Assembly (NCBI GenBank): GCA_030039895.1
Contig: JASHUR010000005.1
Location: 1 to 13,389, forward strand
Direction: 5' to 3'
Source: Acidobacteriaceae bacterium
GTDB taxonomy: Bacteria > Acidobacteriota > Terriglobia > Terriglobales > Acidobacteriaceae
Length of the DNA: 13,389 nt
Shown: positions 5,408-13,389 of the stretch, one piece after another
Layout: each line of letters begins with the position of its first letter
Position numbering within the stretch: position 1 is the stretch's first letter
Notes under the pieces: model-generated
Databases searched by the model: none
Seen by the model: the letters and a program-made list of their open reading frames with translations, nothing else
Told to the model about the DNA's origin: nothing
Program-made: the position numbers and the translations under genes

Positions 5408-8400
5408 ATGATTCTCCGCCGGCCTCGCCTTGCTGCCCTGTTCTCATTCGTCTGCCTGCTTCTCTCACCATTGTCAGCTCAGGAGAAGACCCCGGCGCTG
5501 CCCAGCGCGCCAAGTCCATCTGTCTCGAACGCAGGCCCAGCCAGCCAGTACGCCAACGAGCCCGTGGTGTACGAGAAGGTGGTGACGGCTGCCAACTACA
5601 ATGCAGACGGCACCGGCGACAGGTCCCTTGAAGTTGTGGAGCGCGTACAGACGGACGGCGGCGTGCGCCAGGCGGGCCTGCTGACCTTTACCTACGCCTC
5701 TGACAACGAGAAGCTGAATATTGTCTACGTGCGCGTGCGGAAGCCGGACGGCACGGTGGTCGTGACGTCTCCGGACAGCGTAGAGGACATGCCGACCCAG
5801 GTGACGCGCATTGCGCCGCTCTACAGCGACCAGCGCGAGGTGCAGATCCCGGTCAAGTCGCTGAGCGCAGGCGACACGCTGGAATACAAGATTGACTATG
5901 TGATCAACAAGGCGTCGGCGCCCAATGAGTTCTGGGGCGCGGCAAACTTTCTGGACAACGTGGTCGTGCTCGACGAATCGTTTACGCTGACGTACCCGAG
6001 CAGCGAGTATGTCCAGATTCTGAGCCCGGACTACCCGCCGAAGGTGACCGACCAGAACGGCCGCACCACGTACAGCTGGCACTACTCGCAGCTCAAGCCT
6101 ACGGCCCAGCTGAAGCCGCCGGCTCCGGACCCGAATGCGCTGCCGGACGTTTCGTATACCACATTCAGGACCTGGCAGCAGGTGGGCGACTGGTACGCAG
6201 GACTGGCGAAAGGCCGTGATGCCGTGACTCCGGACATCCAGGCTAAAGTGAATCAGCTGCTTCAGGGCAAGACGACAGATGAAGAAAAGATCAAGGCCAT
6301 TTACCACTTCGTCTCTACGCAGGTGCGCTACATTGGCGTGGACTTTGGCATAGGCCGCTACCAGCCGCACACAGCGGAAACGGTATTCCAGAACCAGTAC
6401 GGCGATTGCAAGGACAAGGACACGCTGCTCTCGGCCATGTTGAAGGCCGCGGGCTTCGATGCATGGCCGGCGCTGATCGGGACGACCGAGCAGCTGCATA
6501 CCGATCTGCCCACGCCATCGCAATTTGACCATGTCATCACGGTCGTCTCGCTGCCGGACAACCGCATTATCTGGCTGGACAGCACACCGGAGGTGACTCC
6601 GTACCAATACCTGATGCCGCAGATCCGCAATAAGAACGCTCTGGTGATTCCTACCAGCGGCCCTCCGGAGCTGATGCGGACGCCTGCGAAGGCGCCGTAC
6701 CCGTTCGAGGATGTCTATACCAGCACGGGCAAGCTGGACGGCAACGGCACTCTGACCGGACACATGACCTTCCAGATGCGCGGCGATGTTGAGATTATGT
6801 TCCGCGAGGCCTTCCATACGATCTCCCGCGACCAGTGGCAGCAGGCGGCACAGGGCATGTCGCAGCGCATGGGCTTTGGCGGAGACATCACCAACTTTGA
6901 CGCCAGCCTGCCCGAGGACACGACAACGCCATTCACCTTCTCCTACGACTACACGCAGAAGAATTATGCGGATTGGGACGACCGCCGCATTCTGCCCCTG
7001 ACATTGCCGGTGGAGATCACCGATATCGGCGACAAAAAGCCGACGGAGCCGATTCAACTGGGTGAGCCGCGCACGGAAAGTCACAAGTCCACTATTCAGC
7101 TTCCGCCGGACTATACCGCCGTGCTGCCGCAGTCGGTAAGCTACACCACAGACTTTGCCAGCTACACCGCGAACTACAGCCTTGACGGCGACAAGTTCGT
7201 GACCGAACGCAAGCTGACGATTCTGAAGCGCGAGCTGCCGATTGACCGCGCGGATGACTATCGCAAGTTCGTTAAGCACGTGGACGACGATGAGAACCAG
7301 TACATTCAACTCGTCGCCTCCAACTCCCCCATCAAGCCGGACACGACGCCGAGCAACCCTGAGGCGCTGGAGCTGATGCAGACGGCGGCAGCCAACCTGA
7401 CCAACCACGACTACGTGGATGCGCGCACCAATCTGGAGCAGGCGGAGCAGCTGAATCCGCGGCAGCCGGGGCTATGGAGCGAGTTCGCCTACCTGGAGAT
7501 GATGTCGAACAATCTGGACCAGGCGATTACCGACCTGCGCAAGGAAGTGACCTACCATCCGGAGAGCACGCAGGCATGGGAACAGATGTGGAACATCCAG
7601 TACAAGCTGAAGCGCTACGATGACGCGGTCCAGACGCTGCGCGATGAGCTGAAGGCTCTGCCGGGCAATCCGGATGCAGAGTCGCAGCTTGGGTACCTGC
7701 TGATCCTGCAGAAGAAGTATGCCGAAGCGGCGCAGCTGTATGAGGCGGCGGTGAAGCAGGTTCCGGACAACCGCGAAATGAAGATTCAGGCAGGGCGCGC
7801 GGAGCTGCTGGCCGGCAAGAAGGACGCGGCGATGACCAATCTGAAGGCGGCGATGAAGGGAACAACCGATCCGGGAACCCTGAACGATGCAGCCTACGAG
7901 ATGGCCGACTTCAACTTTGATCTGCCCGAGGCGGAGTCGAGCATGAAGCAAGCCCTGGACAAGTTGAACACGGAGACCTCGCAGACTTCGCTGGGCAACC
8001 TGAGCGCGGATGATATCGCACACGCGAACCTGCTAACCGCCGCGTGGGATACGATGGGCTGGGTGTACTTCCGCGAAGGCAAGCTGCCGCTGGCAGAGAC
8101 CTACGTGAGCGCGGCCTGGGTGACGTCGCAGGCGGCCGAAGTGGGTGGTCACCTGGCGCAGATTTACGAAAAGGAGCACAAGTATCAGCAGGCCGTCGAT
8201 ACCGACGCGCTGGCGCTGGCGGCGGCCACGCTGACCCCGGACCCCTCCGGCAATGATGCGCTGACTGCCCTGATGCAGCGCATGAAGGCGAAGGGATTCA
8301 ATCCTCCGCCAGGCGATGCGGGCGAAAAACTGGGCAAGATGAGGACCTACTCGGTGCCGAAGCCCGCCGGATTGGAGGGCAGCGCAGACTTCTTCGCGCT

Positions 8401-8614
8401 GCTGTCGCCGGGCAAGGTGGACGACGTGCAGTTCATCCACGGCGACCAGCAGCTGCGTTCCGCAGCCGACTCGATCAAGAAGGTGGACTTCCCCGGGCAG
8501 TTCCCTGAAGGCTCGACGGCCAAGCTGCTACGGCGGGGCATCCTGTTCTGCTCCCCGGCAAGCGACACATGCCAGTTCACGCTGCTGCTGCCACAGTCGG
8601 TAACACTGCACTGA
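5408..8614 (+). CDS. Exported DUF3857-transglutaminase-TPR protein
   Basis: The 1068-residue protein begins with a signal peptide: basic start, hydrophobic core to about residue 20, likely cut after LSA24. About residues 60-225 match the DUF3857 beta domain (for example VVYEKVVTAANYNADG and LEYKIDY). A transglutaminase-like domain follows (about 290-395) with an intact Cys-His-Asp triad: C334 in YGDCKDKD, H375 in FDHVI and D391 in WLDST. A further beta-rich stretch runs to about 640, then several TPR-like helical repeats (about 650-930), such as AESQLGYLLILQKKYAEAAQLY. The C-terminal 130 residues are unassigned. The combination is common in Bacteroidota and Acidobacteriota, but its substrate is unknown; periplasmic protein crosslinking or cleavage is a guess from the fold. 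The ATG at 5408 is preferred over 5339 because it starts the signal peptide directly. Confidence 0.88.
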   Translation: MILRRPRLAALFSFVCLLLSPLSAQEKTPALPSAPSPSVSNAGPASQYANEPVVYEKVVTAANYNADGTGDRSLEVVERVQTDGGVRQAGLLTFTYASDNEKLNIVYVRVRKPDGTVVVTSPDSVEDMPTQVTRIAPLYSDQREVQIPVKSLSAGDTLEYKIDYVINKASAPNEFWGAANFLDNVVVLDESFTLTYPSSEYVQILSPDYPPKVTDQNGRTTYSWHYSQLKPTAQLKPPAPDPNALPDVSYTTFRTWQQVGDWYAGLAKGRDAVTPDIQAKVNQLLQGKTTDEEKIKAIYHFVSTQVRYIGVDFGIGRYQPHTAETVFQNQYGDCKDKDTLLSAMLKAAGFDAWPALIGTTEQLHTDLPTPSQFDHVITVVSLPDNRIIWLDSTPEVTPYQYLMPQIRNKNALVIPTSGPPELMRTPAKAPYPFEDVYTSTGKLDGNGTLTGHMTFQMRGDVEIMFREAFHTISRDQWQQAAQGMSQRMGFGGDITNFDASLPEDTTTPFTFSYDYTQKNYADWDDRRILPLTLPVEITDIGDKKPTEPIQLGEPRTESHKSTIQLPPDYTAVLPQSVSYTTDFASYTANYSLDGDKFVTERKLTILKRELPIDRADDYRKFVKHVDDDENQYIQLVASNSPIKPDTTPSNPEALELMQTAAANLTNHDYVDARTNLEQAEQLNPRQPGLWSEFAYLEMMSNNLDQAITDLRKEVTYHPESTQAWEQMWNIQYKLKRYDDAVQTLRDELKALPGNPDAESQLGYLLILQKKYAEAAQLYEAAVKQVPDNREMKIQAGRAELLAGKKDAAMTNLKAAMKGTTDPGTLNDAAYEMADFNFDLPEAESSMKQALDKLNTETSQTSLGNLSADDIAHANLLTAAWDTMGWVYFREGKLPLAETYVSAAWVTSQAAEVGGHLAQIYEKEHKYQQAVDTDALALAAATLTPDPSGNDALTALMQRMKAKGFNPPPGDAGEKLGKMRTYSVPKPAGLEGSADFFALLSPGKVDDVQFIHGDQQLRSAADSIKKVDFPGQFPEGSTAKLLRRGILFCSPASDTCQFTLLLPQSVTLH

Positions 8615-8630
8615 TCGGCGCGACCACCGA

Positions 8631-8655
8631 GGCTGGAGCCTCAACGGTTCCAGCC
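8631..8655 (+). repeat. 7-bp hairpin after the DUF3857 gene
   Basis: GGCTGGA (8631-8637) pairs perfectly with TCCAGCC (8649-8655). An alternative GAGGC/GCCTC stem overlaps its left arm, so two folds compete. It starts 17 bases after the stop codon but has no T-run, so it is at most an RNA 3'-end stabiliser or part of a factor-dependent terminator. Confidence 0.4.
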
Positions 8656-8674
8656 AGCTCGGCCACGTGCCATA

Positions 8675-8690
8675 TCAACCAAAAGGTTGA
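8675..8690. repeat. 6-bp perfect hairpin with AAAA loop
   Basis: TCAACC-AAAA-GGTTGA is a perfect inverted repeat 61 bases past the stop of the DUF3857 gene. No T-run follows on either strand. It could be a small operator or an RNA hairpin; nothing in the sequence decides this. Confidence 0.4.
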
Positions 8691-8984
8691 CTCAGGACTC
8701 CTACCGGAGATGCAAGACACCTCTACGCGCGGGCCTCTACATTGGGTGTACGCCCGTCTCGTTAAAAGACAGATTCAGAAGGCGATTTTCACCGATACTC
8801 AGCAGATCGCGCGCTGCATTGCCGGGCCAGTTTGAGTAGACAACACCATTCCCGATCCTCGACCCTATTACTGCCGAAGCCGTTCTCGCCGAGTGCGCAA
8901 AAAACTGCTCCGGGCGGACTCGTGCAGCTGCGATATCTTCATAACAGTTCTGGATATGGCACTACTCGAAAGATGAAGAGTCGC

Positions 8985-11900
8985 ATGAAGAACCTACATC
9001 GCCCGTTTGCCGCTGCTGCTGCTGCGACGCTTGTGACGGCCGCTTCCCTGCTTCTCTCCGGATGCCACTCGCACAGCGGCCTGCCCAAGCCGGGCACCCA
9101 GGAGTATGAGCATCTTGTGTCGACGTTCTATGTAGGTGTATCGGCGCTGCAGGTAGGCAACGACGCGCTGGCCCAGACGGCGCTGGCCCAGACCACCGAG
9201 ATTGCGCCGGGCGAGCCGGCAGGATGGGCTGACTGGGGGATTCTCGCGCTGCGGCAGCGCAACTTCGACCCGGCGTTCCAGCGACTGGACAAGGCGCGCA
9301 GCCTGGCTCCGAACAACAGCCATATCTACTACCTGCTTGGGCTGCTGGGCACAGCGAAGGGCGACTCGCAGCAGGCGATCAACAACTACCGCAAGGCTGT
9401 GAACCTGGACCCGAAGGACCTTCGCGCCAGCTTTGCGCTGGCGCTGGAGATTGAGCGGCAGGGTGCTGCGGGAAGCGATGATGAGTTTGAGACGCTGGTC
9501 AAGCATATCCTGACGGACCAGCCCAATAACCTTGCCGCACTGGTCGAGCTAAGCCGCATCGCCGCCAAGCGCGGAGACGCCGCCACGCTGCACAGCGCGG
9601 TCCGCCGCATTGCCGTGCAAAGCGCCGCGTGGCCTGCTGACGTGAAGCAGGAGTTAACGGCACTGGAAACGGCTGCCTCCGGGCCGCAGCCACGCGCTGC
9701 CGCGATGCGCAGCGTGTTCCTGCGCAATGCGCTGATGCAGGTTCCGGCGTTCCGCGCCGACTTGTCTGTCATCCGGCCCGCGCCCGGAGATGACGCGCAG
9801 CCCTTCACGCAGTTCCTGCGGCTGCCTTCGCCATCGTCCACGCCTGCGCCTGCGGACACAGGCATCAGCTTCACGCCGCAGCCTGTTCCGCACATCGGCG
9901 GCTCAGGATGGACCTGGATTGGATCGCTCTCGCTCAACGGCGAAGGCGCGCCGACGGTTGTTGCGGCGAATGGGCGGGAGGTTCGGCTTTCGTCTGGCGC
10001 TGCGTTCGCTTTTCCCGGAGGACCAGAAGCCGTTTCGCCCACGCCGGAAGGCATTCTGCCGCTGGACTACAACTACGACTTCAAGACTGATCTCGCCCTG
10101 GCAGGAGCGGGCGGTTTTGTGCTGATGCGTCAGGACAGTCCAACGAAGTTTACAGACGTGACTGCGAAGACGAAGCTTCCTCTTGCGATTTGCAAGGCGA
10201 GCTATACGGGCGCGTGGGCCGTGGATATTGAAGCCGATGGCGACATGGACATTGTGCTGGGCCAGCCTGCTGGGCTGCCCACAGTCCTACGCAACAATGG
10301 CGATGGGACGTTTACGCCAATTCATCCCTTTGCGGGGATCTCCGGCATCCGGCAATTCGTGTGGGCCGACTTGAACGGCGACGGCAATCCCGATGCAGCC
10401 ATTATTGACGGCTCGGGACGGCTGCACGTCTTCATCAATCAGCGAGCTGGCAAGTTCTCGGAGCGGCCAATTCCAGCCGAGTTTGCTAGCGCTGATGCGA
10501 TTGCAGCTGCCGACGTCAACGGCGACGGAGTTCTCGATCTGGTGGCAGTATTGCCCAATGGAGACATCGAGCGGCTCTCCAGCACGCCCGGCGGTCATGG
10601 ATGGACTTCGGCAGTGCTCGCGCAGGTGCCAAATCCTGCGATCACACTTGCGGGCGAGGTCCGGCTGCGTACCACTGATGTAGACGACAACGGCGCGATT
10701 GATCTGGTGCTGGCGCAGGTGGCTCCCGCGGCCAACCGCACGACCGGCGCGCTGATCTGGCTGGCGGACCCCTCCGGACACTACAACCTGCTTACCCAAC
10801 CGGCCGGGCCGGCGCAGGTGTTCGACCTGGCCGATGTCGAGGACAACGGCCGCATGGCGCTGCTGGGTCTTACTGCGACGGGCCAGCCCATCGAGGCCCT
10901 GAACCGCGGGACCAGGAACTATCACTGGCAGACGATTCGCCCCAAGGCGCGCACCGCGACGGGCGATCAACGGGTGAACTCCTTTGGCATCGGCGGACAG
11001 GTTGAGATTCGCTCGGCGCTCCTCACCCAGATGCTGCCGATCGACGGCCCGCAACTGCACTTTGGGCTAGGCACGCACACCCTGACTGATGTTGCGCGCA
11101 TTACCTGGCCGAACGGCGTCGTAACAGCCGAGTTTGCACTGCAGGGTGATCAGGAAGTGCTGACAGAGCAGCGGCTGAAGGGCTCGTGCCCGTTCCTGTT
11201 TGCGTGGAACGGCAGGAAGATGAACTTTGTGATGGACACCGTGCCGTGGGGCTCGGCCATCGGGTTGCGCATCAACAATCTCGGCACGGCAGCCATCGCT
11301 GCTACTTCTGAGTGGTACAAGATTCCCGACAGCGACCTCGTCCCGCGCGATGGGTACTACGACCTGCGCATTACCGGCGAGCTGTGGGAGACCTACTACT
11401 ACGATTACCTGTCGCTGATGGTGGTGGACCATCCGGCGGGAACGTCTATCTTTACCGATGAGCGGTTTGTGGTTCCTCCAGTCAAGCTGGCGATTACCGC
11501 GACGGGCACGCCGCATCCGATTGCGCGCGCGGTGGATGACAACGGCGACGACGTGACCGCGACGCTGCGCTCGCTGGACGGCAAGTATCTCGACAACTTT
11601 GGGCTGGGCCAGTACCAGGGCGTGACGCGCGATCACTATGTAGATATTGATCTGGGCCCGAATGTGCCGACAAACGGCCCGCTCTACCTGATTGCGAAGG
11701 GATGGATTCATCCATCGGACTCGACCATCAATGTGGCCATCAGCCAGGGTCACCACGAACTGGCCAAGCCGCTGATCCTGTCCGTAATGGATGCGAACGG
11801 CAAATGGCACGTGGTAGACAAGAACCTCGGCTTCCCCGCAGGGCGCAACAAGACCTGCCTCATCAACCTGACAGGGCTATTCAAGCCCGGACAGCCGCAC

Positions 11901-12488
11901 AAGGTGCGCCTGAGCACGAACCTCGAAATCTACTGGGACCAGATCGAGTGGGCGCAGGGCCTGCCCAACACGCCGCTCAGGATCACGCGACTTGCGCCGG
12001 AGTATGCGAACCTGCACTACCGCGGCTACTCGGAAATAGAAAAGGCAGACGTGTCGTCGCCGGAGATTCCGGAATATAACCACCTGCTGTCAACGACACA
12101 AATCTGGCGCGACCTGTCGGGCTACTACACGCGCTACGGAGACGTCCGCCCGCTGCTCAACAAAATTGACGATCGCTACGTCATCATGAACGCGGGCGAT
12201 GAAATGGCACTGCGCTTCAAGGCGCTGCCTCCGCCGCCGCCCGGGTGGGTGCGCGACTACGTGCTGGCCGGCGATGGATGGATCAAGGACGGCGACTACA
12301 ACACGGCGTACGCAGAAACCGATCTGCCGCTGCCCTACCACGCGCGGCGCGTCTACGATTCGCCGCCGAAGCCACTAGATCAGGAGTGGGTGTACCAGCA
12401 CCATCCCGAGGACTGGGAGACCTACCAGACCCGCTACGTAACGCCCTACAAATTTGAGCACGACCTGAGGAGTACATCCGGCCAATGA
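8985..12488 (+). CDS. TPR / FG-GAP propeller / ASPIC-UnbV lipoprotein
   Basis: The 1167-residue product starts with a lipoprotein signal ending in LLLSGC, so it is likely lipid-anchored in the envelope. TPR-like repeats follow (about 40-215, for example HIYYLLGLLGTAKGDSQQAINNYRKA, split here as one repeat). A beta-propeller region has FG-GAP/VCBS calcium-loop motifs near residues 361 (DYNYDFKTD), 414 (DIEADGDMD), 462 (DLNGDGNPD), 510 (DVNGDGVLD), 565 (DVDDNGAID) and a degenerate one at 617. An ASPIC/UnbV domain (about 660-720) contains LHFGLG and WPNG. The last 430 residues, from SCPFLFAWNG (C735), are conserved-looking but unnamed. ATG 8985 is chosen because GAAGAG lies four bases upstream; in-frame ATG 8973 would add four residues. 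Its stop overlaps the next start. The function is unknown; surface binding or assembly is inferred from the propeller. Confidence 0.82.
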   Translation: MKNLHRPFAAAAAATLVTAASLLLSGCHSHSGLPKPGTQEYEHLVSTFYVGVSALQVGNDALAQTALAQTTEIAPGEPAGWADWGILALRQRNFDPAFQRLDKARSLAPNNSHIYYLLGLLGTAKGDSQQAINNYRKAVNLDPKDLRASFALALEIERQGAAGSDDEFETLVKHILTDQPNNLAALVELSRIAAKRGDAATLHSAVRRIAVQSAAWPADVKQELTALETAASGPQPRAAAMRSVFLRNALMQVPAFRADLSVIRPAPGDDAQPFTQFLRLPSPSSTPAPADTGISFTPQPVPHIGGSGWTWIGSLSLNGEGAPTVVAANGREVRLSSGAAFAFPGGPEAVSPTPEGILPLDYNYDFKTDLALAGAGGFVLMRQDSPTKFTDVTAKTKLPLAICKASYTGAWAVDIEADGDMDIVLGQPAGLPTVLRNNGDGTFTPIHPFAGISGIRQFVWADLNGDGNPDAAIIDGSGRLHVFINQRAGKFSERPIPAEFASADAIAAADVNGDGVLDLVAVLPNGDIERLSSTPGGHGWTSAVLAQVPNPAITLAGEVRLRTTDVDDNGAIDLVLAQVAPAANRTTGALIWLADPSGHYNLLTQPAGPAQVFDLADVEDNGRMALLGLTATGQPIEALNRGTRNYHWQTIRPKARTATGDQRVNSFGIGGQVEIRSALLTQMLPIDGPQLHFGLGTHTLTDVARITWPNGVVTAEFALQGDQEVLTEQRLKGSCPFLFAWNGRKMNFVMDTVPWGSAIGLRINNLGTAAIAATSEWYKIPDSDLVPRDGYYDLRITGELWETYYYDYLSLMVVDHPAGTSIFTDERFVVPPVKLAITATGTPHPIARAVDDNGDDVTATLRSLDGKYLDNFGLGQYQGVTRDHYVDIDLGPNVPTNGPLYLIAKGWIHPSDSTINVAISQGHHELAKPLILSVMDANGKWHVVDKNLGFPAGRNKTCLINLTGLFKPGQPHKVRLSTNLEIYWDQIEWAQGLPNTPLRITRLAPEYANLHYRGYSEIEKADVSSPEIPEYNHLLSTTQIWRDLSGYYTRYGDVRPLLNKIDDRYVIMNAGDEMALRFKALPPPPPGWVRDYVLAGDGWIKDGDYNTAYAETDLPLPYHARRVYDSPPKPLDQEWVYQHHPEDWETYQTRYVTPYKFEHDLRSTSGQ

Positions 12489-13389
12489 AGCGCGGTCCCA
12501 TCGCACGAATCATCCTTGCGCTGCTTTTCGTTGCGTTGATCGCGGTGCCGGTCATCGTCAGCCGCATCGCGGCAAAAAGAAAAGCGGCAGCCGGAGAGCT
12601 GAACGAGAAGGCCGCGATGGCCCGCTACGGCTTTTACTTCACAGACGTCTCAAAGCAGGCCGGCGTGCACTTCATCCATGAAGCGCCGAAATTCGACCCC
12701 AAGCTCGCGGCCATCATGCCCGAGGTCGCTTCCATGGGAGCGTCGGTTTCCATTGTGGACTATAACCGCGACGGCTGGCCGGACATTTACGTCACCAACA
12801 GCCGCATCGGCAGCATGAACGCTCTCTATCGCAATAACCACGACGGCACATTTACAGACGTCGCGCCGGAGCTGGGCATTGCCGACGTCAACAAGCCCGG
12901 GACTGGCGTCTCAATGGGCGCGGTGTGGGGTGACTACGACAACGACGGCTACCCCGATCTCTACCTTATCAAGTGGGGCAAGCCGATGCTCTTCCACAAC
13001 GACCACGGCCACGGCTTCACCGATGTCACAGCCAAGGCCGGGCTGCCCAAGTGGATCAACGCCAGCACCGCCCTGTGGTTTGACTACGACCGCGACGGCA
13101 AGCTCGACCTCTTTGTTGGCGGCTACTACAACGAGAACATCGATCTCTGGGACCTCAAGACCACCAAGATCATGCCCGACAGCTTTGAGTACGCCGACAA
13201 CGGCGGACGCAAATACCTCTTCCACAATCTCGGCGACGGACGCTTTCAGGAAGTGAGCGCACAGGTTGGCATTAAGAGCCGCAGATGGGCACTGGCCTCC
13301 GGCGCGGCAGACCTGACAGGCAATGGTTATCCGGACCTGTTTATCGCGAATGATTACGGAGTATCCGAGCTGTACCTCAACGACCACGG
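12485..13389 (+). CDS. CRTAC1-like FG-GAP/VCBS propeller protein (3' end beyond window)
   Basis: The visible 301 residues begin with a basic N-terminus and one hydrophobic segment (about 8-28) without a clear signal cleavage site or lipobox, so it is probably membrane-anchored with the rest outside. From residue 50 on it reads as FG-GAP/VCBS propeller blades with calcium-binding-like loops at D92 (DYNRDGWPD), D150 (DYDNDGYPD), D200 (DYDRDGKLD) and D276 (DLTGNGYPD). These are interleaved with blade edges such as LYRNNHDGTFTDVA and LFHNLGDGRFQEVS, the pattern of CRTAC1-family proteins, which usually end in an ASPIC/UnbV domain (expected past the right edge). The ATG overlaps the upstream stop (ATGA) and GAGGAG lies at 12467-12472, so the two propeller proteins are translationally coupled and likely act together. 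The role is unknown. Confidence 0.88.
   Translation, partial: MKRGPIARIILALLFVALIAVPVIVSRIAAKRKAAAGELNEKAAMARYGFYFTDVSKQAGVHFIHEAPKFDPKLAAIMPEVASMGASVSIVDYNRDGWPDIYVTNSRIGSMNALYRNNHDGTFTDVAPELGIADVNKPGTGVSMGAVWGDYDNDGYPDLYLIKWGKPMLFHNDHGHGFTDVTAKAGLPKWINASTALWFDYDRDGKLDLFVGGYYNENIDLWDLKTTKIMPDSFEYADNGGRKYLFHNLGDGRFQEVSAQVGIKSRRWALASGAADLTGNGYPDLFIANDYGVSELYLNDH

Larger units (their letters stand above)
8615..8984. other. Non-coding region before the TPR/propeller lipoprotein gene
   Basis: About 370 bases without a supported gene. It holds two hairpins (8631-8655 and 8675-8690) close to the upstream stop and nothing recognisable from 8700 to 8970. A frame from 8569 to 8835 overlaps the end of the upstream gene and has no domain or ribosome site. 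I cannot place the promoter of the downstream gene. Confidence 0.6.

Noticed and set aside
5474..7408. 644-codon open frame on the minus strand inside the DUF3857 gene
   Set aside because: It is antisense to a gene with clear domains, has low-complexity Arg/His/Val-rich content and no ribosome site. Long antisense frames are common in GC-rich DNA.
8569..8835. 88-codon frame overlapping the end of the DUF3857 gene
   Set aside because: There is no domain, no ribosome site and low hydrophobic or repeat character; it overlaps a well-supported coding end in another frame.

Overview
The window is GC-rich bacterial DNA with tightly packed genes. Its style suggests Acidobacteriota, probably class Terriglobia (Acidobacteriaceae). 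This is an inference from gene content: large secreted tetratricopeptide proteins, CRTAC1/ASPIC-UnbV beta-propeller proteins, a short-form ThiC and a CxxxY-type CcmE. No marker gene such as rRNA is present to confirm it. No mobile element, tRNA, rRNA or CRISPR array was seen.

Layout. (1) 1-1247, minus strand: 5' part of thiC (thiamine pyrimidine synthesis), running off the left edge. (2) 1248-1417: divergent promoter region. (3) 1418-3820, plus strand: part of a cytochrome c maturation (System I) cluster in the order ccmE, ccmA, ybaK-like, ccmB. The last three genes are joined by ATGA stop/start overlaps. ccmC, D, F, G and H are not in the window. (4) 3821-4270: non-coding region with degenerate direct repeats, two strong hairpins and a minus-strand terminator. 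(5) 4271-5305, minus strand: a phosphofructokinase whose active-site residues predict use of pyrophosphate rather than ATP. (6) 5408-8614, plus strand: a 1068-residue exported DUF3857-transglutaminase-TPR protein. (7) 8615-8984: non-coding. (8) 8985-12488, plus strand: a 1167-residue lipoprotein with TPRs, a beta-propeller, an ASPIC/UnbV domain and a long unnamed C-terminal region. It overlaps by ATGA with (9) 12485 to the right edge, a membrane-anchored CRTAC1-like propeller protein.

How the genes work together. CcmA and CcmB form the ABC part that releases haem-loaded CcmE in the periplasm. This CcmE carries cysteine instead of histidine at the haem-attachment position. The YbaK-like deacylase is embedded in the same transcript although it has no known link to cytochrome c. 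The right half encodes envelope proteins of unknown function; genes 8 and 9 are translationally coupled and probably act together. Three plus-strand genes (ccmE, ccmA and the DUF3857 gene) lack a Shine-Dalgarno sequence and instead have a -10-like box 10-11 bases before the start codon, which suggests leaderless transcripts.
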